The translations under genes and the position numbers were made by a program. 64,000 nucleotides of DNA from Bacteroidota bacterium (lineage in GTDB: Bacteria > Bacteroidota > Bacteroidia > Chitinophagales > Chitinophagaceae): positions 79,707-143,706 of the forward strand of contig JADJZY010000010.1 of NCBI GenBank assembly GCA_016715505.1, in the 5' to 3' direction. Shown piece after piece: positions 47,190 to 57,724 of the stretch (position 1 is the stretch's first letter; every line of letters starts with the position of its first letter). The notes below the pieces were generated by a model, which saw nothing but the letters and a program-made list of their open reading frames with translations, was not told the DNA's origin and made no database searches.

Positions 47190-47834
47190 GTGAGGGTGTA
47201 CACAGCCTTTTATTTAGGATGCGGGTTTGGCCTGTTTATGGCGGTCAGTGTGGGGCCTACCATTTTTGCAATCATTAAGTACAGTATCACCTATGGTTGG
47301 AGGGCTGGAATGAGTTTTGTGATTGGCGTTTCTTTAAGTGATTCTATTTATGTGCTACTTGCCAATATGGCCAGCGCTTGGTTATCTAGCCTGATGAGCC
47401 ACGAAAAAACCATCGGATATCTGGGGGCCGTTCTATTGATTATATTTGGTTTGTATGGTTTTTTTAAAAAAATCAAGGTAACCCGCAACCGAAACGATGA
47501 TGCCAAGGTAAGTTCCCGGGATTATTTTAAAATTTTTGCCAGTGGTTTCCTGATGAACACCTTCAACCCGGGCGTTATTATTACCTGGATTACGGCTGTA
47601 GCCGCCATTTCAACGATGACGGCCGCATATCGGCTGGTATTTTTTATCACTTGTCTCGGTATTATTCTGGGCTTCGACTTTCTGAAAGTACTACTGGCTC
47701 AGCGTATCCGCAAACGACTCACCCCTCGGAATATCATTTATCTCAATCGGATATCCGCGCTTTGTTTAGTGGTCATCGGAATTGTGTTGTTTTTAAAAAG
47801 CCTGCTCAATATCACTTTTGGTGCAGAAGCATAA
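47190..47834 (+). CDS. LysE family amino-acid exporter
   Basis: An inner-membrane exporter of 214 residues with about six hydrophobic segments. The N-terminus (GCGFGLFMAVSVGPTIFAII) and the second conserved stretch (FASGFLMNTFNPGVIITWIT) are typical of LysE/RhtB translocators. Substrate unknown; the family exports amino acids or homoserine derivatives. The start is GTG at 47190; no in-frame ATG lies before the first helix. It lies divergent from the CHU_C gene and 72 bases before the PaaG-like gene. Confidence 0.82.
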   Translation: MRVYTAFYLGCGFGLFMAVSVGPTIFAIIKYSITYGWRAGMSFVIGVSLSDSIYVLLANMASAWLSSLMSHEKTIGYLGAVLLIIFGLYGFFKKIKVTRNRNDDAKVSSRDYFKIFASGFLMNTFNPGVIITWITAVAAISTMTAAYRLVFFITCLGIILGFDFLKVLLAQRIRKRLTPRNIIYLNRISALCLVVIGIVLFLKSLLNITFGAEA

Positions 47835-47912
47835 TACCACCAATCCGCTAAGCGCATTCATAGTTTTGACAAAAAGGGTTCTTTTTGCTTATTTTACACC
47901 CAAAATTTGATT

Positions 47913-48689
47913 ATGCCCTTTATCATCAGTCATTCAAAAGAACAGGTCTGTTATATCACCCTCAATCGCCCGGATAAATTCAATAGTTTTTGCCGGGAAA
48001 TGGCCTTTGAACTCCATGCTGCACTGGATGCTGCCGAAAACGATCCTGAAATTCGTTGTCTGGTCATCAGCGGCGAAGGAAAAGCTTTTTGTGCCGGACA
48101 AGATTTAGCAGAAGCGATAGAAGATAATGGCATTGAACTCGCTCAAATTGTTGCTGAACATTACAACCCCATCATTGAACGTATTCGCAAGATAGAAAAA
48201 CCGGTTATTGCAGCGGTAAATGGGGTTGCTGCAGGAGCAGGAGCCAATATTGCCTTGTGCTGCGATATTGTTTTGGCCAGCGAAAGTGCGTCCTTTATTC
48301 AGGCCTTCAGCAAAATAGGCCTCATTCCAGATAGTGGAGGCACCTTTTTTCTCCCCCGATTAATTGGCCTGCAAAGAGCTACAGCCCTCATGATGACCGG
48401 TGAAAAAGTTGGTGCTCAGGATGCTGCACAAATGGGCATGATTTATAAATGCTTCCCTGCAGAGCAATTTCAAGAGGCCGTTCAAAAATTTGCTGAACAA
48501 CTGGCTCAAATGCCAACGAAAGGTCTTGGATTAACCAAAAGATTATTAAATGCCTCCTGGCAAAACGATTTGAGTCAACAACTTAAACTGGAAGGCGCTG
48601 TGCAGGTTGAGGCCGCAGAAACCCACGATTACCAGGAAGGTGTTCGGGCATTTCTCGAAAAACGACCGGCTCAATTTAAAGGTCATTAA
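47913..48689 (+). CDS. paaG: Enoyl-CoA hydratase/isomerase, PaaG-like
   Basis: A 258-residue crotonase. PaaG isomerises 1,2-epoxyphenylacetyl-CoA to the oxepin and also shifts double bonds later in the phenylacetate route. Seen here: CAGQDLAEAIE oxyanion loop near residue 65, GVAAGAGANIALCCDIV with the second oxyanion glycines, and IGLIPDSGGTFFLPRLIG, all typical of PaaG. The ATG at 47913 is chosen; a TTG six bases earlier is unlikely. It fits with the PaaH and PaaY-like genes on the other side of the big CHU_C gene, but paaABCDE and paaZ are not in the window. Confidence 0.85.
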   Translation: MPFIISHSKEQVCYITLNRPDKFNSFCREMAFELHAALDAAENDPEIRCLVISGEGKAFCAGQDLAEAIEDNGIELAQIVAEHYNPIIERIRKIEKPVIAAVNGVAAGAGANIALCCDIVLASESASFIQAFSKIGLIPDSGGTFFLPRLIGLQRATALMMTGEKVGAQDAAQMGMIYKCFPAEQFQEAVQKFAEQLAQMPTKGLGLTKRLLNASWQNDLSQQLKLEGAVQVEAAETHDYQEGVRAFLEKRPAQFKGH

Positions 48690-48739
48690 TCCATTTATCT
48701 GCTAGCAGCAGTGAGTTAAAAATTGATTGTCGGTCGGGA

Positions 48740-51238
48740 TTATTGAATTTGTAATCGCTGAACAGATTTTGTTCCATCAGCCACTTGTATACTGAGCAAA
48801 TAGATTCCTACCTGCAATTTTGGCAAATCATATTCGACAATATTGAGCCCTTCCATCAAATTTAAGTTTCGTTCAAATACACGTGCACCATCTAAAGTAA
48901 AAATTTCAAAACGGGTTCCGGGCTGGAATTCACGGGTTTCAATCTGTACACGAAATACATCGCGGGTTGGATTGGGGTACACTTCCTGAATCAAGGTCGA
49001 TTCGGTCGAAAAACATCGCAAGGCATTGGCCGCGGCAGTCGATAATTTCATCTTTTTACCATCCAGATCCGTTTGGTACAATTGATAAAAATTTTGTTTA
49101 GCAATATCCTTATCCACCAATTGATATTGACGGGGCGACTCACTGTTTCCGGCTGCTTTTACTGTTTTCCAGTGTTCATATTTAAGGCCGTCTGTACTTT
49201 TCCATATTTCAAATGAGGCACTGTTTTTTTCTTGTTCGGTCATCCATTCCAACTTCACCTGGCATTGATTTTCCGACGCATTAAAATGGCTTAAATCCAC
49301 GGGCAAAGGTGTCCCCATAAAATACCCCTTGGCCGTAAAATGTGCCTGGGTACCGGCTTGCACCCCCATCAGGCGACCTTTGATATCATCGAAAGGTGGA
49401 TGTATGCCTCCCCAAATTCTGGATAAACTGGATTCATCCGATGCATCCAAATAAGTGGCCCATTGCATGGGGACATTGGTGGAAGGGCCCTTTTCGATCA
49501 CCAGATATCCACTGTTGGCACCAATAGTATGTTCGGTCATTCCACCCGGAAAGTAAGGCGTTCCGGTGAGGTGTATAAGGAGTTCAGCTGCACTTCTTGA
49601 AAATGTGGAATGCCCTGAAACATAACCGGCAAATGGCGGTGTTACAAAAGATTTACGCTGATAAGGCACCCAGTTTTCTGCACGAATCCAACCACAACCG
49701 GAAACATCCGTATTCGGATTTTGGATATAACTAAACCCTTTCCAGGTGAATAATTTAATTTTATTGACATGCTCATTCGATGCCCCGGCCAATGAATCTC
49801 CCGGCTGAATTAATTCAATATAACCCGGTACCAATGGTATTCCCTGTGGATGATAATTGGGCAGCCCGGCATCAGTGCTTTGTCCGCGGTCGGCCATATA
49901 CCTGATAGCAGAAATTGGCCTTGGACTATCATACCAACCCTTACACCCCCAGGCTGCAATGGCGGCATCATGTACGGCACCTCCCAATTCGAAATAAGCT
50001 TTCACATCCCACTCAAGGGGATCTAAAACAGAACCATTGCCTTCATATCGTTTTTCGAAAAGTGGATGATCGCTCACTTCATTCAGCAATACATACCAAT
50101 GTCCGGGAGGCGTTTCTGAAGTTGGACCATCTGCCCAATATTGGGTGATGACGCGGGTATAATCGCCTCTTTTCATCATCACAGGCGTATACGGCAAACC
50201 GGTAACCGGATTCAGGGAATAACCTTTGGAGCTATCTCCCCCATTCAGGTATTTATAGAAATAATTCATTTGATCCTGGAAACCTGAAGGATAATATTGT
50301 CCGTTCCCTCTTGAAGCCGGCGAAATATCGATCATGGTTGTATCGGCAGGGTCCAAATGAGATGACCAAATGGAAACCATGGTATGTCCCCATTTGAATA
50401 TTTGATCCAATGAATCATTTACACCCGTTAAATTGAGTCTGGGTGGTTGCCCGGGATTAAAATATACCGGAAACAAGCCTCCGTTTTTGAAGTACACAAT
50501 ACTTTGAGCCGGGGTCATTCCAAAAGGTGTTACCCGCCCCCATTCCGGGCCGAGGTGTTTTTGAACACTCGGAATGGGGTTGTTATTTTGATCAACAGCA
50601 CCCGGAATATCTAATCGTTGCCAGCTATTGGGGAAAGACATGGTCGGATTACCTGGTGTATCTATTTTTAAAGGATCATTGAGGGTTTGATATTCGAGAT
50701 AGGCATAATTCTGCGCCTCCTTTGCATTGTCGTAATAACCATTCAAGATCACCCGATTCGCAATGTAGTTGCCCAAATCGGCCGGCGTACCTGTGGCATA
50801 ATTGGTATCTGTATAATTGATATCATAACCCAACACATTCATGAGTGAATCGAATCGTGCCAAAGCTGGACCCGGCAATGCGGAATTACCATAACGATGT
50901 TTTAATACCCGGTAAGCGGCATAACTCACGGCCATATTTCGACTAGCCGCGGTATCATTTCCAATCAAAGGTTTTTCTCCCGTCCAGGGATTTGCCTGAC
51001 CATTGACCGTTTTACCCAAAATATAGGTGCTTGCCACCTGATCATAAGCTGCCCAAGCATCATACATGGCGATGGATACGTGAAAAAGATTACGGGCCTG
51101 CACCGGAGGACGTGCAAAATCCTGCCGGATGGTAGCCAATTGCATTTCATTCCACTGACGGGCTACAGAATGTTGAGCTTGCGATTGGATTTGAATCAAC
51201 AGTAAAAAGATGATCCATGGTAAAAACTGAAATTTCAT
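48740..51238 (-). CDS. Secreted vanadium haloperoxidase/PAP2-type protein with T9SS tail
   Basis: An 832-residue secreted protein. A signal peptide (MKFQFLPWIIFLLLIQIQSQ) precedes a helical domain (RNLFHVSIAMYDAWAAYD). The acid-phosphatase/haloperoxidase core carries CKGWYDSPRPISAIRYMAD (arginine for the vanadate or phosphate site) and, near residue 540, GYVSGHSTFSRSAAELL with the SGH histidine; a second region GGIHPPFDD has the other histidine. The last ~180 residues are a beta domain and a type A T9SS tail (EVYPNPTRDVFRVQI). The family includes vanadium-dependent haloperoxidases and phosphatases; whether it uses halide cannot be read here. Confidence 0.85.
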   Translation of the reverse strand: MKFQFLPWIIFLLLIQIQSQAQHSVARQWNEMQLATIRQDFARPPVQARNLFHVSIAMYDAWAAYDQVASTYILGKTVNGQANPWTGEKPLIGNDTAASRNMAVSYAAYRVLKHRYGNSALPGPALARFDSLMNVLGYDINYTDTNYATGTPADLGNYIANRVILNGYYDNAKEAQNYAYLEYQTLNDPLKIDTPGNPTMSFPNSWQRLDIPGAVDQNNNPIPSVQKHLGPEWGRVTPFGMTPAQSIVYFKNGGLFPVYFNPGQPPRLNLTGVNDSLDQIFKWGHTMVSIWSSHLDPADTTMIDISPASRGNGQYYPSGFQDQMNYFYKYLNGGDSSKGYSLNPVTGLPYTPVMMKRGDYTRVITQYWADGPTSETPPGHWYVLLNEVSDHPLFEKRYEGNGSVLDPLEWDVKAYFELGGAVHDAAIAAWGCKGWYDSPRPISAIRYMADRGQSTDAGLPNYHPQGIPLVPGYIELIQPGDSLAGASNEHVNKIKLFTWKGFSYIQNPNTDVSGCGWIRAENWVPYQRKSFVTPPFAGYVSGHSTFSRSAAELLIHLTGTPYFPGGMTEHTIGANSGYLVIEKGPSTNVPMQWATYLDASDESSLSRIWGGIHPPFDDIKGRLMGVQAGTQAHFTAKGYFMGTPLPVDLSHFNASENQCQVKLEWMTEQEKNSASFEIWKSTDGLKYEHWKTVKAAGNSESPRQYQLVDKDIAKQNFYQLYQTDLDGKKMKLSTAAANALRCFSTESTLIQEVYPNPTRDVFRVQIETREFQPGTRFEIFTLDGARVFERNLNLMEGLNIVEYDLPKLQVGIYLLSIQVADGTKSVQRLQIQ

Positions 51239-51327
51239 GCGCCCTTAAATTATATGAGTAACAAAGGGGCAAAAGTAATGAATAGACCGAAGCAGACCTA
51301 TATGACCCGTCGGATATATAAGGCTTT

Positions 51328-53568
51328 CTATCGAATGAGGGTGACATCACCACGTTGATCAATTTTTTCACCTCTGGGAGTAGTAAATTGGCACACAAAG
51401 AAATAAACGCCCATATCCGCTTCAGTTTGGTTTTGCAGAAGCCCATTCCATAGGAATTCCGGACGATTCGATTCAAAAACCCGATTTCCCCAGCGATCAT
51501 AAATCATCATCTTATAATCTTTAATCAACTGAGTTTCAACATTGGTGAAAAACGGCCCAAAATAATCGTTTTTCTGATCGCCGTTGGGTGAGAAAGCATT
51601 GGGTAAGAATACACGTTCTAATTCATAAATAGTTCCGCAATGGGAAGTGGTATCAAAACATCCTGCATCATTAAACGCCCACAAGGTAAAGCAATAGATG
51701 CCCGCAGTATCAAAAGTTTGAATGGCATTTACGGCTGTTGAAAACGAAACCCCTTCATAGGTCCAATCGAATTGTACAGCACCCGTACTTTGATTATTCA
51801 GATTAAAAATAGGATTAACAATGGGCACAGTTGGGGGTGAAATGACAAAGTCTGCCACAGGATCGGGAGCAGATAAAATAGTAAACGATACAGTATCATA
51901 ATCCGGACAAGCACCAGCTGAGAATCCGGAAATGGTATAGGTGATACTATCCTGGGTATGACTAAAAATCAGGTATTTACCATCTGCGCTCCAGGTAACA
52001 CCTTGTTGGGGAGAAAATGTCAGATAAGCATGGGCTGGGATATCCATGGTAACTGTATCATTTTTACACAAAACCGTATCAGACGGTGCTTCTAATTCAA
52101 AAGCAGTGCCTTTATTGCGACTGGAATCATGTAATCGGGCAAAAAAACCATCGCTGGAACCTACTGAAATCAGGTTGGTGCTTCCGTAGGTTGAAGGTGA
52201 TCGAAAAAAACCGGCTGTATAAACCTGAGCGCCTCGTCCCATGGCGATGGCATTACCCCGGTCGTTGCTATCCAAACCACCACCGGTAGCCACCCATTGC
52301 CATTTTCCTTCGGGCGAAATTTTTGCAACAAAGGCCTGTTCCATGGCTCCGGATGGAAGGATGATATTATCGCCAAACTTAGCACCATCATTGATATCAC
52401 CGGCTACATAAATATTACACATGGAGTCAGCTACAATATCGTTACCTCTTTCACCGCCTAAATCAGAACCGGCACGTTTACCCCAAATTGGTTTGCCTGT
52501 GTTTTTATCGATTTTAAAAACGAAAGCATCCCTCTTATTATAATTTTTTACCAATACAGTATCCATGATGAGTGAATCACGGTGCTCGCCGGTGATATAA
52601 ATAAAATCCTTTTTATCCGAACAAATTCCATTGCTCCAATCATCTTTATCACTACCCGCCTGGGTGGCCCATTTAAATAATCCGGCGGTATCGTATTTGA
52701 TGACAAAAACATCATGGCCGCCATAAGTCGTGAAATTTTGCGTTCCAAATTGTCGGGTTCCATCAAAACCACCAGTTATATAAACCCCACCTGAATCATC
52801 CACACAAACGGCGATATCTCTCTCTATGTATTTACTGGCATCAGGGTCCCACGGTAGATTTCCAAAAGTCCGGGCCCACTGAAAAGTGCCGTTGGCATTG
52901 CATTTAGCTAACCAATAAGCATGTTTGTGCGAACCTGTTGTATTCGGGTTGGTGGCAGTCACCTGATTTCCGCCACAATATAAAGTCGAACCCGTCATAA
53001 AGCCGACGACATAATGATTCCCGGCTTTATCTGTACAAACATCACTGCCTTGATCATCGCCCGAATTACTGCATACAAAATTACCCCAAAGGGTGTTGCC
53101 GGCGGGATCGAGTTTTACCACAAAACATTGATCACCCCCTCCAAAAGCAGCGCCCGTAACGTTGACTGTTCCCATATCAAAACCAGTACCTGTTTGCCAA
53201 AAAGTTCCGGTAATGATAGAATTCCCGAGTGCATCTACGTCCATCCCTAAAACCCGATCATCGAAATATTCACCCCCGCTTTTTGCCCAGTAGCAAAAGC
53301 CGGTACTATCGAGTTTGGCAATAAAGGCTTCTTTACTATTGGTATTGGCTGTATAATTGAGCGGTACTGCGTTGGTTCCGATGGTGGTTGTGTTACTAAA
53401 ATATCCGGAAATAAAAACATATCCCAATGAATCTGTTTTGATGCTGATAATCTTATCACTTTTGGTATTGCCGATGCGTTGGGCCCATACCCAATTTTGC
53501 GCTTGCACAAATTGAGGGCAGATTACAAACATCGAAACAAACAGCAATGAAGATAAAATGGGTCTCAT
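51328..53568 (-). CDS. Secreted SBBP/PKD protein with CHU_C domain
   Basis: A 746-residue surface protein. The signal peptide (ILSSLLFVSMFVICPQFVQA) is followed by about seven SBBP-like beta-propeller repeats (WAQRIGNTKSDKIISIKTD, GNPITG-like GNSIITGTF, VYITGGFDGT). One PKD-like unit lies near residue 600 (NNQSTGAVQFDWTYEG), then the CHU_C tail (FSPNGDQKNDYFGPFF, YDRWGNRVFES) for type B T9SS export. No PorP/SprF gene lies beside it. An adhesive role is inferred. Confidence 0.85.
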   Translation of the reverse strand: MRPILSSLLFVSMFVICPQFVQAQNWVWAQRIGNTKSDKIISIKTDSLGYVFISGYFSNTTTIGTNAVPLNYTANTNSKEAFIAKLDSTGFCYWAKSGGEYFDDRVLGMDVDALGNSIITGTFWQTGTGFDMGTVNVTGAAFGGGDQCFVVKLDPAGNTLWGNFVCSNSGDDQGSDVCTDKAGNHYVVGFMTGSTLYCGGNQVTATNPNTTGSHKHAYWLAKCNANGTFQWARTFGNLPWDPDASKYIERDIAVCVDDSGGVYITGGFDGTRQFGTQNFTTYGGHDVFVIKYDTAGLFKWATQAGSDKDDWSNGICSDKKDFIYITGEHRDSLIMDTVLVKNYNKRDAFVFKIDKNTGKPIWGKRAGSDLGGERGNDIVADSMCNIYVAGDINDGAKFGDNIILPSGAMEQAFVAKISPEGKWQWVATGGGLDSNDRGNAIAMGRGAQVYTAGFFRSPSTYGSTNLISVGSSDGFFARLHDSSRNKGTAFELEAPSDTVLCKNDTVTMDIPAHAYLTFSPQQGVTWSADGKYLIFSHTQDSITYTISGFSAGACPDYDTVSFTILSAPDPVADFVISPPTVPIVNPIFNLNNQSTGAVQFDWTYEGVSFSTAVNAIQTFDTAGIYCFTLWAFNDAGCFDTTSHCGTIYELERVFLPNAFSPNGDQKNDYFGPFFTNVETQLIKDYKMMIYDRWGNRVFESNRPEFLWNGLLQNQTEADMGVYFFVCQFTTPRGEKIDQRGDVTLIR

Positions 53569-53816
53569 GGATCTAAAGAATTGAATATGAATGTTGGTTG
53601 GCTTGGGTTTGATATCAAATCCCGTGATGCGCGAAAGTTAGCATAATGTTAAGTAATTATTAGGTTTTGTCGGTGAAATGTTGATTTTTTCGTCATTTTT
53701 GGCCAAAAGCATTTCGGTATAAGGACACCTGTGAGTTGAGGGTCAAACTGCTGCCCTCTGACCTAGAGATTCCTTGCCGGGAAGCAATCCGGTATTTTAC
53801 CCTAATTTAGCCACTC

Positions 53817-54448
53817 ATGTCACTGAGTTTACATCAACTTCATTTTTCGTATATCCGCTCCCAACAATCGGATATCTGGCAACGTGATATTCGCTTTCAG
53901 GAAGGTGCCTATTATCATATTCGGGCTATTTCGGGCAGTGGAAAGAGTAGTTTAGTTCAGGCGATTTATGGACTCAACAAAAACTATTCGGGTGAAATCA
54001 GCTATGCCGGTAAACAACTACGATCCATGACGCCTGATCAGATTTCAAACATCAGGGCCCGTGAAGTGAGTATTGTATTTCAGGATTTAAGATTGTTGAC
54101 TGAATTTACGGCATCGGAAAATCTTGAGCTCAAAAGAAAACTACGCGACTTTACATCCGCATCCGATCTTGAGCGCATGGCCGGGGAATTAGGCATTGAT
54201 CATTTATTAAACCGAAAAATCAATACCCTCTCCTATGGTGAACGTCAAAGAGTGGCTATCCTCAGGGCCTTGCTTCAACCTTTTGAGCTCTTGTTACTCG
54301 ACGAACCTTTTAGCCATTTGGATAATATGAATATTCAAAAAGCTGCTGCCCTCATTTTAAAGGAAGTTCAAAAAGAGGTGCGGCATTGCTCATCACCGAT
54401 TTGGAAAAAGACCAACATTTCCCTTATCATTTTCAACTGGAATTGTAA
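53817..54448 (+). CDS. ABC transporter ATP-binding protein, C-terminal frameshift
   Basis: About 210 residues with Walker A (SGSGKSS), Q-loop (VFQDLRLL), signature LSYGERQR and Walker B (LLLLDEPFSHLD). It resembles LolD/FtsE/MacB-type ATPases. Near 54378 the frame breaks; the alternative frame gives GAALLITDLEKDQHF and a stop at 54446, eight bases before the permease start, which is the expected end. It energises the permease encoded next. Cargo unknown. Confidence 0.85.
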
Positions 54449-54456
54449 AAAAAGAC

Positions 54457-55633
54457 ATGGACATCATTCAAAAAATACTGGCACAACGTAAAAGCAGATT
54501 TCAATATCTGCCTGCATTGGCCATTCTGCTCGGTTTTCTGCTCTTGATGATGGCTATCCAATTTTATTTGAATGTTCAATTTATTTTAAACGGCAAAGCT
54601 CAAAAGGCTGGTCAGGAGTTTTTGGTGGTGAATAAACAGATTAATTCTGCCATGATGACGAGACCGGAGCTCAGTAGTTTTAACGAACAAGAATTAAAGA
54701 CCCTCCAACAACTTCCCTATCTGAAAAAAGTAGTGCCGGTGATTTCAAATCAATTTCCAATACTGGCTCATTCTATGGGAGACTTAGGATTCTCCACCCA
54801 ATTATTTTTTGAAAGTATTCCGGCCGATTTGCTGGATACCGATTCCAGTCAATGGACCTGGAAAAGCGGACAATCTTCTCTCCCGGTTATCCTATCTGCC
54901 GACTTCCTGAATTTATACAATTTTGGATTCGCCTTGAGCCAGGGCTTACCACAACTCAGCGAAGAAAGCGTGAAAGCGCTGAACTTTCAGGTGACTGTAG
55001 GGAATGCCTCAGAACAGGAAACCTATCGCGCCGAAGTGGTTGGATTTACACAACGTTACAGCAGCATTTTGATTCCGGAAAGTTTTATGCAATACGCCAA
55101 CGAAAAATATGGGCAGGAAACAGAACGGCATGTATCTCGGTTGGTACTTCAAACAGAAGAAGCCGACAATCCCGATTTACAACAATTTCTGAATGAGCAT
55201 GCTTATGTTACACAACAGGATAAATTGAAGGGAAGCACCTTTGCCCGCATTGTTCGTTTATCCAGTATGGCCATATCCATTTTAGGTCTTTTTATTTTAT
55301 TACTGGCTTATCTGATTCAGTCCATTTATCTGGAAAATAAAATTTTACAGCATGCAGAAAGTTTGAAACTCATGATTGAACTAGGTTATACCCCCAAACA
55401 ATTGTTGCAATTCTATTTAAAAAACCCATCCGGCAAATCATCGGAGTGGTGGTATTTTATGCCTCGTTTTAATCGGATTGCAATGGGCTTTACATCTATA
55501 TTTAAAACAAATGGCCCTCGAAATTCCGGCCATGATACATGTTTATCTTTTTGTGGTCATCATCATTTGTACCAGCTTACTTATTTTGTCGTTACAACAA
55601 AAAATCAAAAAAACGATTAGCCGATTTATCTAA
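54457..55633 (+). CDS. ABC transporter permease (FtsX/MacB-like), frameshifted
   Basis: An inner-membrane subunit of about 390 residues. It has an N-terminal membrane helix (LPALAILLGFLLLMMAIQFYL), a large extracytoplasmic domain (~residues 40-260), and a C-terminal FtsX-like helical region. Two small frameshifts near 55430 and 55490 scramble the end: corrected frames give PIRQIIGVVVFYASF, VLIGLQWALHLYL and FVVIIICTSLLILSLQQKI, all membrane helices, ending with a stop at 55631. It probably works with the ATPase as a mechanotransmission- or lipoprotein-type exporter. The 3' end touches priA. Confidence 0.75.
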
Positions 55634-55635
55634 TC

Positions 55636-57675
55636 ATGTCGAGCACAATGGATGATATGACCCTCGAAGAAATCCGCAAATTATTGCCGGACAGTTCGGC
55701 CGTAAATGTGGTGCATGGCCTGGTAGAAAAAGGCTTGATCAGGGTATATGAAAATCTTCATGACCGCTATGTGATTAAGAAAGAAAAATACATTGTACTC
55801 AATCCTCAATTCAACACAGAAATTGAATTAAAAGCACTCTTTCAAAAGTTAGAAAAAGCGCCAAAACAATTAAATGTCTTACTCGCTTATTTGCATATTT
55901 TTCAACAAGAGCATCAGGTTAAACAAACCAACCTTTTAGCGCAATCAGAATCAGGTGTTGCGGCATTAAAAGCATTGATCGATAAACAAATTTTTCAGGT
56001 GCAATTATTGGATGCCAACCGTATACCCTTGGGGAATGCAGATGCAGTTAAATGGCAGGAACTAAGCGCCCACCAGACGGAAGCCTACCAGCACATACAA
56101 AACCATTTTTCGCAACAGCAAACTGTGCTCTTACATGGTTTAACAGGAAGTGGGAAAACCCATGTTTATTTTCACCTGATTCGGGATGTATTGGCAAAAG
56201 GCAAACAGGTTTTATATCTGTTGCCTGAGATTGCATTAACCACACAAATTATTCATAAACTCCGACAAGCATTTGGCGAGCAAGTAGGCATTTATCATTC
56301 ACGATTCAGCAATATGGAAAGGGTTGAATTGTGGCAACATATCCGACAAGGCAAGTATAATATTGTGATAGGCGCCCGCTCAGCATTGTTACTCCCTATG
56401 CATGAATTAGGACTGATTATTCTGGACGAAGAGCATGATGTTTCATTTAAACAACAAGACCCTGCACCCCGGTATCATGCCAGAGATGCGGCATTGGTAT
56501 TGGCCAGAATCAAACAGGCCTCGGTTATTTTAGGATCTGCTACCCCATCACTCGAATCCTGGCAAAATGTTCAAACGGGAAAGTATAAACTGGTACAACT
56601 AACAGAAAGATTCGGGGAAGGGCAATTGCCAAAAATTCAACTGATTGATAAAAAAGAAGAAAAGACCCTGAATAAATATCAGGGGATTTTTTCACCAACT
56701 TTGACCAAAGCCATACAGGAAACGATTCAGATGGGCAAACAAGTCATCCTGTTTCAAAACCGCCGCGGTTATGCTCCTTTGCTAATGTGTCAAACCTGTG
56801 GGTGGATTCCCCAATGTAAATATTGTGATGTTTCAATGACCTATCACAAACAAAGTGATATGATGCAATGTCATTATTGTGGATCCCGACAATCGCCTGT
56901 GAAAATTTGCCCGGATTGTGGCGGAAACCGAATTCAAGCCAAAAGTTTTGGTACAGAAAAAGTAGAAGAAGAAATTCGTCAGACTTTCCCACATGCCCGT
57001 GTTGAAAGATTTGATTGGGATGTACTCAAACACAAAAATAAATATCAGGAGATTATCCGGCAGTTTGAAAAACGGCAAATTGATATTCTGGTTGGTACAC
57101 AAATGCTCGTAAAAGGACTAGATTTTGAACACGTTAATTTGGTTGGCGTGCTCAATGCAGATAACCTTTTGAGTTATCCTGATTTCAGGGTGAATGAACG
57201 CACCTTTCAGATGTTGGCTCAAGTTGGAGGAAGGGCGGGAAGAACCAATGATCAGGGCAGGGTTTTGATCCAAGTTTATCGCACCGACCACCCGGTGATT
57301 CAGTCTGTACTACGAAACGACTATGCAGGATTTGTGCAAAAAGAGCTGGAAGAAAGGAAGGCATTTCTGTATCCCCCTTTACACGATTGCTCAAAATTAC
57401 CCTCAAACATCATAACGAACTATTGGTACAAAACGCCGCACAGACACTCTGCGAAAATTTACGTAAACAGAGCAATCTTTTGGTGTATGGTCCTGGTGAA
57501 CCCGGTATCGCCCGTGTGCGCAACAAATACCTGCGCGAGATCATGGTTAAAATGCAGAAGGACTCTCAGGAGAGCAATCAACTCAAATCATTTATCCGGC
57601 AGGAAATAAGTTTATTGGGTACTCAACGAACATTTGCCAACGTTCTGGTCATTTTGCGACATGGACCCTTATTAG
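55636..57675 (+). CDS. priA: Primosomal helicase PriA, lacking N-terminal domain; frameshifted C-terminus
   Basis: Replication-restart helicase. The chain starts at the winged-helix region (MTLEEIRKLL, VVHGLVEKGLI) and has Walker A (GLTGSGKTHVYF), DEEHD, the zinc-binding cysteines (CQTCGWIPQCKYCD, CHYCG, CPDCGG) and helicase motif QMLVKGLDFEHV. About 190 residues that normally form the 3'-DNA-binding domain are missing: the frame has a stop at 55618 and the ABC permease ends just before. Frameshifts near 57390 and 57655 displace the C-terminus; corrected frames give PPLHRLLKITLKHHNELLV and end DMDPY. Either real truncation or a chimeric join. Confidence 0.85.
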
Positions 57676-57710
57676 TGCGTTCTTCAATAGGCAAATCAGT
57701 CTACCTCAAT

Positions 57711-57718
57711 TATCTTTG
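57711..57718 (+). promoter_or_regulatory. -7 promoter element before mtgA
   Basis: TATCTTTG matches TAnnTTTG exactly. It overlaps the TTG at 57716, so the downstream GTG at 57725 is the better start for mtgA. No clear -33 element. Confidence 0.45.
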
Positions 57719-57724
57719 AACCCG

